Below are positions 1 through 8,458 of a stretch of DNA of 64,000 nt, piece by piece. Both the position numbers and the translations under genes were made by a program. The stretch covers positions 56,505 to 120,504 of the forward strand of contig NZ_JADEYH010000019.1 in NCBI RefSeq assembly GCF_017114865.1, in the 5' to 3' direction. This DNA comes from Streptomyces verrucosisporus. GTDB lineage: Bacteria; Actinomycetota; Actinomycetes; Streptomycetales; Streptomycetaceae. The first letter of the stretch is position 1. Each line of letters opens with the position of its first letter. The notes under the pieces are model-generated. The model was not told where the DNA came from, ran no database searches, and saw only the letters and a list, made by a program, of their open reading frames with translations.

Positions 1-367
1 CACCAGCCTGGGCCGTCCGGGCACCCTGCGCCGGGCCCTGGCCGCGCACGTCACCGGGTTCCTGCTCAAGGACGCGCCCTCCGAGCGGCTCGCCCACGCC
101 GTGCGTTCCGTGGCCCAGGGCCAGCGCGTGATCGACCCCCAGCTGGCCCTGTCCGCCTGGGACTGCCCCGACAACCCCCTCTCCCCCAGGGAGCTGGAGG
201 TGCTGCGGCTCGCCGCGCAGGGTGCCGACGCCGCCGAGATCGCCGGCACCCTCTACCTGTCCAAGGGGACCGTCCGCAACTACCTGACGACCATCGTCGC
301 CAAGCTCAACGCCCGCAACCGCATCGACGCCGTGCGGATCGCCGAGGAGGCCGGCTGGATCCCCTGA
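1..367 (+). CDS. NarL/FixJ response regulator, 3' part (partial at window edge)
   Basis: The reading frame is open from base 2 and ends at 367. The visible 121 residues cover the end of a receiver domain (the switch-region lysine lies in FLLKDA, typical of NarL regulators) and a complete LuxR-type helix-turn-helix (LSPRELEVLRLAAQG, then GTVRNYLTTI). It is expected to activate or repress transcription after phosphorylation by a partner kinase outside the window. It converges on the phosphopantetheinyl transferase gene, only 36 bp away. The internal GTG at 101 is not the true start. Whether it belongs to the polyketide cluster cannot be decided from here. Confidence 0.9.
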   Translation, partial: TSLGRPGTLRRALAAHVTGFLLKDAPSERLAHAVRSVAQGQRVIDPQLALSAWDCPDNPLSPRELEVLRLAAQGADAAEIAGTLYLSKGTVRNYLTTIVAKLNARNRIDAVRIAEEAGWIP

Positions 368-403
368 GCCGTGTGCCTCGCGGGACGCCGCTCGCGGGGC
401 CGC

Positions 404-1324
404 TCACGGGTCCGCCCCGAAGGCGGCCGACGGGGCCGGCGGGGCCGCCGCGCCGAGCAGCGCGTCGAGGAGGCCGGCGTCCAGGGCGGTGCGCACCGAC
501 AGGTCGGAGTTCTCGCCGAAACCGGAGTCGTGCACGGCGGTGCCGACGACGTACCCCCCGTCCCGGTCCCCGTCCTGCCCGCCGTCCGGATCCCCGGCCA
601 GTACGCCGGTGCCGAACGTCCACTCGTCGCCGCCCGCCGGGGTGCCGTCGGGCCGCACCAGCCGGATCCGGTCCGCGCCGAGGTCGAAGCCGAACTCGGT
701 GAACCGGAAACGCAGCCCCTGGCCGAGCGCCTTGCTGTACGCCTCCTTCAGGGTCCACAGCCGCACCAGCGCCGCGTTGCGCTCGCCCGCCTCCCCCTCG
801 TCCAGCCGGGCCAGCTCGTAGGGGGTGCAGCCCTGGGACTCCGAGCCGGTGCCGGCCATCCGGCGGTCCGCCGACTCGACGTCCACCCCGATCCGGCCCC
901 TGCGGGTGACGCCGGCGACCAGCGTCTCGCGGGTGTGGCTCAGGCTGATGTCGATCTGGTCGCAGCCGCGCACGTACGGCCGCCCGCCGGGCTGGTAGGC
1001 CAGGTCCACCTGTTCCGGGGCCGTGTCGATCGCCGCGGCGATCACGTGCCGCAGCAGCAGCCGGGAGGCAGAGAAACGTTCCTTCATCAGGGGTCGCGAC
1101 ATGGCCTCGTAGCGGTGCCAGTCCCGGCCCAGCATCCGGCGCAGCACCGGGTCACCGCCCGGCAGGCGCCAGTCGGGCAGGCGCCCGGCCACCACCGCGG
1201 TCCCCCGGTCCGCCAGCTCCTGCCGGACCGGATCCCAGGGGCCGTGGGGGCCCGCGACCTCCAGGAGGCCCGGCGCCCCTCCCCCGTGCTCCCCGCTCCC
1301 CGCGGCCCGCGCGGAAGGCGCCAC
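404..1324 (-). CDS. Sfp-type 4'-phosphopantetheinyl transferase
   Basis: Transfers the phosphopantetheine arm of CoA to a conserved serine of carrier proteins. Signature motifs are GVDVES (about residues 146-151, Mg-binding acidic pair) and WTLKEAYSKALG (190-201, catalytic Glu and Lys). The 306-residue length, with extensions at both ends, is long for the family but within the range of Streptomyces Sfp-type enzymes. The GTG start at 1324 lies one base after the TGA of the ACP-AT gene, so the two are probably translationally coupled. It is the last gene of the leftward FAAL-ACAD-ACP/AT operon and most likely activates the ACP of that operon and the type II PKS ACP. Confidence 0.93.
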   Translation of the reverse strand: MAPSARAAGSGEHGGGAPGLLEVAGPHGPWDPVRQELADRGTAVVAGRLPDWRLPGGDPVLRRMLGRDWHRYEAMSRPLMKERFSASRLLLRHVIAAAIDTAPEQVDLAYQPGGRPYVRGCDQIDISLSHTRETLVAGVTRRGRIGVDVESADRRMAGTGSESQGCTPYELARLDEGEAGERNAALVRLWTLKEAYSKALGQGLRFRFTEFGFDLGADRIRLVRPDGTPAGGDEWTFGTGVLAGDPDGGQDGDRDGGYVVGTAVHDSGFGENSDLSVRTALDAGLLDALLGAAAPPAPSAAFGADP

Positions 1325-1325
1325 C

Positions 1326-2567
1326 TCAGCTCTCCGCCAGGGACGCGGAGAGCGGGCCGGCGTCCAGCTCGGACAGCACTCCGGCGAGGTCCACCGCGTT
1401 GCTCTCCGGCCCCCGGCACATGGCCAGGCAGACCGGCCCCCGGCTGCCGCCCATGCGGCGCACGAAGGGGGTCAGGACCGCCTTGGGGCCGATCTCGACG
1501 ACATGGGTCGGGGTCTGCTGGGCGAGCAGCTGCCGGGCCGCGTCGGCGAACCGCACCGTGGAGGTGATCTGGAGGGACCAGTAGGGGGCGTAGAGCGGCT
1601 CGCCCGTGTAGCCGCCCCGCACCGTGGAGTAGAACGGCACCCGCGGCGCGCCGCCGGGCAGCCTCCGGGCCACCTGCTCGAAGCGCGGCAGGACCGGAGC
1701 CATCAGCGGGGAGTGGAAGGCGTGCGTGACCTTCAGCGGGGTGGCGGCGATGCCGCGTGCGGCCAGCTTCTCCTGTACGCGCTCCAGACCGGCGATCTCC
1801 CCGGACAGCACGGTGGCCTTCGCCGCGTTGACCGCACCGATGCTCACCCCGGGCTCGCCGGACAGCAGCTCGGCCGCCTCGTAGGCGGGGGCGCAGGTGG
1901 CCGTCATCCCGCCGCCGGAGGGCAGGTACTGCATGAACGCGCCTCTCAAGGAGACCAGTTGGGCCGCCGTCTCCAGTGTCAGCGCCCCGGCGACGGTGGC
2001 GGCGGCGAACTCCCCGATGCCGTGGCCCAGCACCGCCACCGGGCACACCCCCGACTCCTCCAGCGTGCGGGCCAGGGCGTACTCGACGGCGAACAGGGCG
2101 GGCTGGGTGAACGCCGTCTGGTGGATCCGCGCGTCCCCGCTGAGGATCAGGTCGACGACCGACAGGCCGGTGTAGGGCAGCAGCGCGTCCGCCGCCGCGT
2201 CCAGATGCGCGCGGTATCCCGTGGAGTGCAGGTACAGGCCGGCGGTCATGCCGGGGTGCTGGGAGCCCTGCCCGGTGAAGACGAACGCCGCGCGCACCCG
2301 GCCGTCCCCGCCGGGCCGGGGGTCCCGCAGCGCCAGGTACCGCGCCAGGGCGCGCACGGTCGGGTACGCCCAGACGTCGGTGGGGTCGATCAGCGGGCCG
2401 TACTTCTCCTCGATGTCGCCGTAGAGGCTCAGCGCGGCCACGGAGTCCAGGCCGTGCTCGGTGAACGACACGGCCTCCTCCACCGGCCGGCCGAGGTAGT
2501 GGGCCAGGCGTTCGGTCAGCCAGTCGGCGTACGCCTGCTCGCGCACCCGGCGGGGGGGTACGGACAT
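1326..2567 (-). CDS. Discrete ACP-acyltransferase didomain protein with Ser-to-Gly AT
   Basis: 413 residues. An N-terminal acyl carrier domain (phosphopantetheine Ser about 42, in HGLDSVAALSL) is followed by a malonyl-CoA:ACP transacylase-like domain (about 95-380). The AT keeps FTGQGSQ, TQPALFAVEYAL, the Arg in SLRGAFMQ and the HAFHS motif (about 282-286). The nucleophile elbow, however, reads GHGIGE instead of GHSxGE, so the catalytic Ser at about 183 is Gly (GGC). The start at 2567 follows a good ribosome binding site (AAGGAG); a longer frame to 2819 lacks support. The ACP probably receives the acyl group from the FAAL encoded upstream and presents it to the ACAD. The AT is either inactive and structural or has an altered role. 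Confidence 0.9.
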   Translation of the reverse strand: MSVPPRRVREQAYADWLTERLAHYLGRPVEEAVSFTEHGLDSVAALSLYGDIEEKYGPLIDPTDVWAYPTVRALARYLALRDPRPGGDGRVRAAFVFTGQGSQHPGMTAGLYLHSTGYRAHLDAAADALLPYTGLSVVDLILSGDARIHQTAFTQPALFAVEYALARTLEESGVCPVAVLGHGIGEFAAATVAGALTLETAAQLVSLRGAFMQYLPSGGGMTATCAPAYEAAELLSGEPGVSIGAVNAAKATVLSGEIAGLERVQEKLAARGIAATPLKVTHAFHSPLMAPVLPRFEQVARRLPGGAPRVPFYSTVRGGYTGEPLYAPYWSLQITSTVRFADAARQLLAQQTPTHVVEIGPKAVLTPFVRRMGGSRGPVCLAMCRGPESNAVDLAGVLSELDAGPLSASLAES

Positions 2568-2611
2568 CTCGCGCTCCTTTTCAGCGATCCGAAGGGGGTG
2601 ACGCGGGGCGG

Positions 2612-4339
2612 TCAGGCCAGACCCGTGCCGTAGAGGTCGTAGCTGCGCCGTCCGTGCAGTCGTGCCAGGACCTCGGCGAGCACCCGGCTCTCGCACGCGG
2701 CGGGCCGCTCCGGGAGCGGCAGCCCCAGCCGCCGGCACAGGCGGTAGAGGGCCGCGGTGGGCCAGGCGGGATCGGCGAGGAAGGTTCCCGCGGCACCGCC
2801 GGACCGCTGCTCCCGCCACACCCCGAGACAGGCGGCGGCGGCCAGCACCAGGGCGTACCGGTCGGCCAGCGCGAAGCTGCGCGGATCGACCAGGGCCGCG
2901 CGGTCGTCCGCGCCGATTCCGGCGAACGCCGTGCGCAGCTCGCCCAGTTCGGCGACGAGGGCGCTGGTGAGCGCGCCGAGCGCGCCCCGGTCCCCGGGGG
3001 CCTCCCCGGACAGGCCGTCGGAGCCCAGCAGGCCGTCGGTGGCCACCAGGGTCGCGGCGAGCGGATCACTGTCGCCCAGCAGGGCGGGCCCGGCCGGGTC
3101 CAGCGGCGGCAGGTCCCCGTGGAGCCGGAACAGCCCGGCGGGCGCCTCGACGTCGTTGAACCACACGTGCCGCGCGAAGAAGGGCAGCTGGGGCAGGAGG
3201 CTGACCTGGCGGCCCGCGCTGCCGGCATGGCCCAGCGAGGTGACGGGCAGATCGCGCAGCTGCTTGGCGAACATCGCGTACGCGCCGTCCCGGGCGAGGC
3301 TCTCCTCTCCCAGGACCGCGGACATCCCGTCCATCGACTCCGCGACGATCTTCGGGGCCAGATAGGCGGCCGCGGCGGCGTACGCGCTGGTCTGCCGGGG
3401 AATCAGATGCAGCCCCCTGGTCGCCACCAGGGCCAGGCAGTCGCTCAGCAGCAGGTCGAGGAAGGCGCCGGTGAGGACGTCGCGCACATGCTGGACGTCC
3501 AGCGGGGAGCGCCCCCCGGGCCGGCGTCGGGCCGCGAACCGGGCCACCGTGCGCAGCGCGGTGTCCGTCCCGGCCAGCACGATGGACGGGATCAGCCCCC
3601 GGATGAGCAGCGAGGAGCGCAGGGACAGCTCGTAGCCGCCACCGGGCTCGCCGACCAGCGCTCCGCCCGGCACCGGGCAGTCGGTGGCCCGCAGCCCGCC
3701 GAACTCGGCGCTGCGCATCCCGTTGGTGGTACGCCTGGCGAGGTCGGTCAGCCGGTCCCCGGGCAACCCGGCCCGGTCCAGCAGCAGCACCGAGTGGCTG
3801 CGTCCGCCGCCGCCGGTGGACGTGCGGGCGAAGACGACGAGTCCGGTGGCCCGCGAGGCGTTGGCGATCACCGACTTGCTGCCGTTCAGCAGGTAACCGC
3901 CGTCGGCGGGCCGGGCGGTGAACTCCTCGCGGACGAAGTCGTTGCCGTGCGCCACCTCGTGCCGCGCCACGGCGACGCGGCGGCCCCGGAGCAGGTGCCC
4001 GGCCACCTCGGCCCGCTGCCCGGCGCTGCCCCCGATCCAGACGGGGGCGGCGGCGAAGAAGCAGTTGAGCCCGTAGCCGAAGCCGAGCGAGGCGTCCCTG
4101 CGGAAGACCGGCCGCAGCACCCGGCCCAGGCCGTCCATCCGCGACAGTCCGCCGCCCAGCTCCGCGGGCACGAACTCGGCGTTGAAGCGGTGGGCGTCGA
4201 GGACCTCCTCCGCTCCGGCGGGCACCCGGCCGGCCGCGTCGGCGGCCAGGATCGCGTCCTGGCCCAGCGGGTTGGCCGGGTCGTCCAGCGGGCCGAAGGC
4301 GCGCTCCAGCGCGTCGGCGCGGTCCCCGTACGCCCCCAT
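2612..4339 (-). CDS. Acyl-CoA dehydrogenase-like flavoprotein
   Basis: 575 residues, longer than the usual 380-400 of short-chain ACADs because of a C-terminal extension of about 170 residues. The core shows ACAD features: a substrate/FAD loop around VAVARHEVAHGNDF, the LNGSKSVIANAS beta-domain strand, and the NGMRSAEFGGLRATDCPVP segment. It probably introduces an alpha,beta double bond into an acyl-ACP. FAAL plus ACAD plus ACP is a recurring lipo-initiation set in lipopeptide and polyketide clusters. The ATG at 4339 overlaps the FAAL stop (TGATG); a GTG one codon earlier (4342) is also possible. The catalytic glutamate could not be assigned by eye. Confidence 0.85.
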   Translation of the reverse strand: MGAYGDRADALERAFGPLDDPANPLGQDAILAADAAGRVPAGAEEVLDAHRFNAEFVPAELGGGLSRMDGLGRVLRPVFRRDASLGFGYGLNCFFAAAPVWIGGSAGQRAEVAGHLLRGRRVAVARHEVAHGNDFVREEFTARPADGGYLLNGSKSVIANASRATGLVVFARTSTGGGGRSHSVLLLDRAGLPGDRLTDLARRTTNGMRSAEFGGLRATDCPVPGGALVGEPGGGYELSLRSSLLIRGLIPSIVLAGTDTALRTVARFAARRRPGGRSPLDVQHVRDVLTGAFLDLLLSDCLALVATRGLHLIPRQTSAYAAAAAYLAPKIVAESMDGMSAVLGEESLARDGAYAMFAKQLRDLPVTSLGHAGSAGRQVSLLPQLPFFARHVWFNDVEAPAGLFRLHGDLPPLDPAGPALLGDSDPLAATLVATDGLLGSDGLSGEAPGDRGALGALTSALVAELGELRTAFAGIGADDRAALVDPRSFALADRYALVLAAAACLGVWREQRSGGAAGTFLADPAWPTAALYRLCRRLGLPLPERPAACESRVLAEVLARLHGRRSYDLYGTGLA

Positions 4340-6135
4340 CACCGTGCCCCGGCCGTCATCAGTTCCCTGACCTCGGGGAGGATCTCCTCGTGCAGCGGCC
4401 GCAGTTCGCCGCGGAGGAACAGACCGCGCATCGCGGCGCGCTCCACCTTGCCGCTGGTGGTGCGGCGCACCGTGCCGGGGCGCACCAGCAGCACCCCGCC
4501 GGCCCGCACCTCGAACTCCTCGGCCAGGCGGTTGCCCACCGCCGCGGTCAGCGCCGCCAGGTCGATGTCGTACCGGCCGCGGGCGCGCAGCTCCTGGACG
4601 ACGACGATCCGGTCCCGCTCGCCGGGCACGGCGAACGCGGTGGCGGCCCCGAACAGCGAGCTGACCCGCTGCACCGTGCGCTCCAGGTCCTGCGGATAGA
4701 TGTTGCGGCCGGCCACCACGATCATGTCCTTGAGGCGGCCGGTGACGTACAGCTCGCCGTCCACGACGGCGCCCAGGTCCCCGGTGCGCAGGTGGCCGCC
4801 GTCCCCGTCGGCGGTGCGTCCGTCGAAGGTCAGCGCGGTCTCCGCCGGGCGGCCCCAGTAGCCGCGGGCCACGCCGGGGCCGCGCAGCCAGATCTCCCCG
4901 ATGCGGCCGTCGGGCAGCACCTCGCCGCCGGCGGGCTCCACGACGCGCAGTTCGCCGTCGGCGACGGGACCGCAGGAGACCAGCGCGCGGTGCGCGGCAC
5001 CGGGCACGGCAGGCGGCCCCGGGGCCGGTTCCGGAACCGGCTCCGTGGCGGGGGCGCGCAGCTCGTGGCGCTCCAGCGCGGCGGCGTCCACCACCAGCCG
5101 TGCGGGCTCCTCACCGGGCCCGCGCACGGCGCCGGTCACCAGCAGGGTGGCCTCGGCCAGCCCGTAGCAGGGGGTGAGCGCCCCGGGCCGCAGCCCGGCC
5201 GGGGCGAACCGCTCGGCGAAGGCGCGCAGGGTCCTGTCGCACACCGGCTCGCCGCCGCTGACGGCGGTCTCCCAGCCGGACAGGTCCAGACCCGCGAGCT
5301 GCTCGTCGGTGATCCGGCGCAGGCACAGCTCGTACGCGAAGTCCGGGGCGCCGCTGACGCGCACGCCGTACCGGGAGATCGCCTCCAGCCAGCGGACCGG
5401 CCGCTTGACGAAGGCGGTGGGGGACAGCAGCACGGCGGTGCCGCCCAGCCACAGCGGGTGCAGCAGCTGGCCCACGAGTCCCATGTCGTGGTGGAAGGGC
5501 AGCCAGCCGCCCAGCCGGTCGCCGGGCCGGGTGCCCAGGGCACGGCCGATCGCCGCCTGGTTGGCCATGACGTTGCCGTGGGTGACCACCACGCCGCGGG
5601 GGTCGCGGGTGGAGCCGGAGGTGTACTGGAGGAAGGCCACCGAGTCGGGGCCGAGGTCGGGCCGGTGCCACGGCCCCGCCCCGGGGACGGCGTCCACCGG
5701 CAGGCAGGCCACGTCCCCGTACCCGGCGCCGGCCAGCAGCCGCGAGACCTCGGGGGCTTCGGCGGAGTCGGTCAGGGCGATCCGCACGGCGGCGTCCTTG
5801 ACGATGCCGGTCACCCGTTCCTCGTGATGGCGGCGGCCGCCCGCGGGCGGCACGGGGACGGCGACGGCCCCCGCGTACAGGCAGGCCACCAGGCTGACGG
5901 CGAACAGCCGCCGGCGGGACTGCAGGACCATCACCCGCTCGCCCCGCGCGCCGTGCTCCTGGAGCCAGCCGGCCAGCGCCCTGGCCTCGCGGTCCAGCTC
6001 CCCGTAGGAGACGGTCTCGGCGGTCTGCTCGCCGCCGGGGCCGCCGGCCTCGCCCAGCAGGACGAGCGCCGCCCGTCCCGGCGTCTGCCGGGCCCTGGAC
6101 AGAATGAGATCGGTGAAGCTCCGGTGACCGTTCAT
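4339..6135 (-). CDS. Fatty acyl-AMP ligase (FAAL)
   Basis: 598 residues of the adenylate-forming superfamily. The ATP-binding motif YTSGSTRDPRG lies at about 171-181, and the C-terminal hinge reads TGRLKDMIVVAGRNIYPQDLE, the form typical of FAALs rather than CoA ligases. It activates a carboxylic acid as acyl-AMP and loads it onto an ACP, here most plausibly the N-terminal ACP of the ACP-AT gene two positions downstream. The start at 6135 is set by a strong GGGGGAGG ribosome binding site; the frame open to 6279 runs into the promoter. It is the first gene of the starter operon and lies about 65 bp downstream of an 11-bp-repeat SARP-like site. Confidence 0.93.
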   Translation of the reverse strand: MNGHRSFTDLILSRARQTPGRAALVLLGEAGGPGGEQTAETVSYGELDREARALAGWLQEHGARGERVMVLQSRRRLFAVSLVACLYAGAVAVPVPPAGGRRHHEERVTGIVKDAAVRIALTDSAEAPEVSRLLAGAGYGDVACLPVDAVPGAGPWHRPDLGPDSVAFLQYTSGSTRDPRGVVVTHGNVMANQAAIGRALGTRPGDRLGGWLPFHHDMGLVGQLLHPLWLGGTAVLLSPTAFVKRPVRWLEAISRYGVRVSGAPDFAYELCLRRITDEQLAGLDLSGWETAVSGGEPVCDRTLRAFAERFAPAGLRPGALTPCYGLAEATLLVTGAVRGPGEEPARLVVDAAALERHELRAPATEPVPEPAPGPPAVPGAAHRALVSCGPVADGELRVVEPAGGEVLPDGRIGEIWLRGPGVARGYWGRPAETALTFDGRTADGDGGHLRTGDLGAVVDGELYVTGRLKDMIVVAGRNIYPQDLERTVQRVSSLFGAATAFAVPGERDRIVVVQELRARGRYDIDLAALTAAVGNRLAEEFEVRAGGVLLVRPGTVRRTTSGKVERAAMRGLFLRGELRPLHEEILPEVRELMTAGAR

Positions 6136-6201
6136 CGCCTCCCCCTCGCGTGCCGTCGTGGCCGCCGTGCCCGCGGCACCGGCCCGTGTGACTTCTCCGG
6201 G

Positions 6202-6233
6202 AAGGTACGAACACCCTCTCGAACCGGGCTCGA
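6202..6233 (-). promoter_or_regulatory. SARP-like promoter of the FAAL operon
   Basis: Reading leftward, TCGAG at 6233-6229 and TCGAG at 6222-6218 are direct repeats exactly 11 bp apart. The second heptamer is followed after 8 bp by TACCTT (6207-6202), a TANNNT -10 hexamer. This matches the known architecture of SARP-activated promoters. Confidence 0.75.
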
Positions 6234-6263
6234 CATCCCCCGGACCGGCGGGCCGGCCCCCCG

Positions 6264-6509
6264 TCATGCCCGCGACCATGCCGTGGGCGGGCGGTAGCCG
6301 GCGCGCCCGGCGGACCAGTCGGCGCGGCCCGCGTACGCCTCCGGGTCGCCGGCCTCCGCCGCGGCCTCCGGTCCCCGCGGGCCGGACGCGCCCGCGGGGG
6401 TCCGGTGGGCCGACAGCGCCAGTAGTACGGCGGTGACGGCGGCCAGCTCTCCCGCGTCGGGGTTCCCCCGTACGACGGTCAGCAGGGCCTGTGGTGTGTC
6501 GTTGGCCAT
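6264..6509 (-). CDS. Acyl-CoA carboxylase epsilon subunit (AccE/PccE family)
   Basis: 81 residues. It begins with the diagnostic strand LLTVVRGNPDAGELAAVTAVL and ends with ADWSAGRAGYRPPTAW, both hallmarks of actinobacterial acyl-CoA carboxylase epsilon subunits. The small epsilon subunit binds the beta (carboxyltransferase) subunit and stimulates malonyl- or methylmalonyl-CoA formation. No alpha or beta subunit is in the window, so a housekeeping or distant beta subunit is implied. It is a separate leftward unit between the FAAL operon and the monooxygenase gene. No ribosome binding site precedes the ATG, and the predicted -10 lies about 7 bp upstream, suggesting a leaderless transcript. Malonyl-CoA supply for the aromatic polyketide is the likely role. 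Confidence 0.82.
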   Translation of the reverse strand: MANDTPQALLTVVRGNPDAGELAAVTAVLLALSAHRTPAGASGPRGPEAAAEAGDPEAYAGRADWSAGRAGYRPPTAWSRA

Positions 6510-6515
6510 GCGGGC

Positions 6516-6547
6516 AGGGTGCGCCCCGCGGCTAGAGGGGCGCTCGC
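6516..6547 (-). promoter_or_regulatory. SARP-like promoter of the epsilon-subunit gene
   Basis: Reading leftward, GCGAG (6547-6543) and TCTAG (6536-6532) are 11 bp apart. Eight bases after the second heptamer comes CACCCT (6521-6516), so transcription would start at or next to the ATG at 6509. Confidence 0.6.
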
Positions 6548-6567
6548 GGGCGGGCCGGGCCCGGCAA

Positions 6568-6602
6568 CGACGGGCCGGGCCCCGTAAGGGCCCGGCCCGT
6601 CG
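6568..6602 (-). terminator. Hairpin downstream of the ABM monooxygenase gene
   Basis: A perfect 15-bp inverted repeat (6568-6582 with 6588-6602) and 5-nt loop lies just past the monooxygenase stop codon at 6619. It separates that operon from the epsilon-subunit promoter. There is no T-tract, as is common in Streptomyces. Confidence 0.6.
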
Positions 6603-6618
6603 TGCCCGGCGGCCGTGC

Positions 6619-7251
6619 TCAGGCGGCGAGTCCCCGCTCGTAGGCGATGTGCCGGGTGCGCTCGACGCGGAAGCGCGCCACCCGGCCCAGCCCGCCGAAC
6701 GCCCCGTCGCGCCCGGCGGCGGCCAGGGCCCGGTCGCAGGCCCCGGTGTCGGCCCACCACGCCATGCCCAGGTACCGCTGCGGCCGGAAGGTCGAGCGCA
6801 GCAGGTCGAAGCCGCCGAAGCCGTCGGTGCCGGCCAGGAGGCGGGACAGCTCACGGGCCTCCTTCTCGAACTCCCGCACCCCGCCCAGCACGGTGCACGG
6901 CAGCAGCACCACGTTGTCGTGCCCGGGCAGCGCGTTGCGCACCAGCAGGCGGTCGACGCCGACCGCCTGGTCGGCCTCGGTGTCCACCATGGGCTCCAGG
7001 CACCGCACGTGTTCGAGGAACGTCTCGGTGTGCACGGTCTCGATGAAGCCCTCCAGACTCCGCCAGTGCCCCACATGGACGTAGGAGGCCGGGGAGTCCA
7101 GCAGCCGCACGGTCACCAGATAGGAGAAGTCCCGCCGGCCGCGCAGGTACTGGGAGTGCTCCCGGAACTCCTGCTCGAACCGGCGCGGGTCCCCCTTGAC
7201 GGTGAACCGGTGGACTGTGGTCAGTGGACTGCTGAGGTCACGGTCGGTCAT
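6619..7251 (-). CDS. Double antibiotic-biosynthesis-monooxygenase (ABM) protein
   Basis: 210 residues. It appears to contain two tandem ferredoxin-like alpha+beta barrel repeats: the first with FSYLVTVRLLDSPASYVHVGHW, the second with FDLLRSTFRPQRYLGMAWW. This pattern is typical of cofactor-free ABM oxygenases of aromatic polyketide pathways (ActVA-ORF6, TcmH and relatives), which oxidise phenols or anthrones to quinones. The ATG at 7251 overlaps the end of the aromatase/cyclase gene by 14 bp, so the two are cotranscribed and coupled. The role as quinone-forming oxygenase is inferred from family and context. Confidence 0.8.
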   Translation of the reverse strand: MTDRDLSSPLTTVHRFTVKGDPRRFEQEFREHSQYLRGRRDFSYLVTVRLLDSPASYVHVGHWRSLEGFIETVHTETFLEHVRCLEPMVDTEADQAVGVDRLLVRNALPGHDNVVLLPCTVLGGVREFEKEARELSRLLAGTDGFGGFDLLRSTFRPQRYLGMAWWADTGACDRALAAAGRDGAFGGLGRVARFRVERTRHIAYERGLAA

Positions 7252-8263
7252 GAAGGTCCTCTGCGAACCGCTTGGCGTGCCGGAGGGTGGTGGTGCTGTT
7301 GGCACCCAGGGCCTGCCGGACCTTGGCACGGGCCTCGGCGAGCGTGGCCTCGGGGCCCAGGAGCTGCCGCACCCCCTCGGGGTCGAGGGTGACGGTGTGC
7401 CAGGAGGTGGCGCGCACGCCCTTTCCGTGGGGCTCGATCTCCCAGCGGCCGGTGTGCCCGCTCATCACCACCGGCACCCGCAGCTGCTTGTAGACGATGG
7501 TGGACCGGTCGGGGAAGCACACCCGCACGGACATGGTGTTGTGCAGGGAGCCGTCCGGGCTGCGGGTGTCCATGTCCATGCGCTGGACGGTGGAGCCGCC
7601 GCCGTCGGAGGGGGACTCCTCCAGGCCGATGCGGGCGACGTGGGGCAGGCGCTCGGGCCACAGGTCGGCGCGGTCGAGGAAGGCGAAGACGTCCTCGGCC
7701 GCGCCCTCGATGTCCACCGAGTCGCTGAAGGTGAAGCGCGGTCCGCCGTCCTCCGCGCCGTCCTCCTGTGCGCCGCCCTGCTCGGCGGCGTTCCTCAGGG
7801 CCGTCAGCTCGGCACGGCTGTTGCGGTCCACGGCCCGCTCGATCAGCTCGACCGCCGCCGGGTCGTCGTCCACGGCGGTGTAGTCGTGCAGCAGGACGAC
7901 ACGGCTGCCGCCGCCGTCGTTGGGCTCCACCAGCCACTTCCCGCCCATCGACGCCACCGGGTGCGCGGAGGCCACCTGGCGGAAGGAGACGGTGCGGGCG
8001 CGGCTGTCGAGGATGCGGTGCGATGTCCACGAGCGGACCTGGTCGTTGGCCGTGGCCCAGATCCGCAGGAGCTGCTCGTCGGCGTGCTCCTCCAGGACCT
8101 CGACGTGGATGGTGGGGCCGAAGACCTGCGGCCACGCCGAGACGTCGGCGACCAGGCCGTAGACGGTGTCCGCGGGCGCGTCGACGACGACGGTGTGCTC
8201 CGTGACGTGGGTCCGGGCGGTCCCGGCGGCTTCGGCGACGGCGGTGGCGGGGTTCGGCACCAT
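7238..8263 (-). CDS. Didomain aromatase/cyclase (SRPBCC, polyketide cyclase family)
   Basis: 341 residues with two START/SRPBCC domains: about 20-150 (HTVVVDAPADTVYGLVADVSAWP) and 175-320 (VDIEGAAEDVFAFLDRADLWPERLPH). This arrangement is typical of didomain ARO/CYCs of reducing aromatic polyketide pathways (ActVII type), which close and aromatise the first ring of a C9-reduced poly-beta-ketone. The presence of an actIII-like ketoreductase at 31.7 kb agrees. A start at 8263 is the natural choice, about 60 bp below the SARP-like promoter. It is the first gene of an operon with the ABM oxygenase. Confidence 0.92.
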   Translation of the reverse strand: MVPNPATAVAEAAGTARTHVTEHTVVVDAPADTVYGLVADVSAWPQVFGPTIHVEVLEEHADEQLLRIWATANDQVRSWTSHRILDSRARTVSFRQVASAHPVASMGGKWLVEPNDGGGSRVVLLHDYTAVDDDPAAVELIERAVDRNSRAELTALRNAAEQGGAQEDGAEDGGPRFTFSDSVDIEGAAEDVFAFLDRADLWPERLPHVARIGLEESPSDGGGSTVQRMDMDTRSPDGSLHNTMSVRVCFPDRSTIVYKQLRVPVVMSGHTGRWEIEPHGKGVRATSWHTVTLDPEGVRQLLGPEATLAEARAKVRQALGANSTTTLRHAKRFAEDLHDRP

Positions 8264-8309
8264 GGCGGATCTTCCCTTCGGGTCGCGCCGCTCGCACGGC
8301 GCCTGTGTC

Positions 8310-8341
8310 AGATTGGCAGGAGGCGCTCGAGCAGGGCTGGA
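8310..8341 (-). promoter_or_regulatory. SARP-like promoter of the aromatase/cyclase operon
   Basis: Reading leftward, TCCAG (8341-8337) and TCGAG (8330-8326) repeat at 11 bp. The heptamer is followed after exactly 8 bp by CAATCT (8315-8310) as -10. Confidence 0.72.
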
Positions 8342-8458
8342 GCGCCGGAGGAGAGAGGTTCGAGCCCGCCCGGCGGGGCGCCGGGCGGGGCGCGCGGGCC
8401 GGGCTGCTTTCAGAGGTCCGCGCCGCCGTGTTCGGGGCGGTGCGTTCGGGCGGTGCGT

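Noticed and set aside
2654..4699. Long plus-strand frames opposite the FAAL, ACAD and other leftward genes
   Set aside because: Typical antisense shadows of high-GC codon bias, with no ribosome binding sites or recognisable domains.
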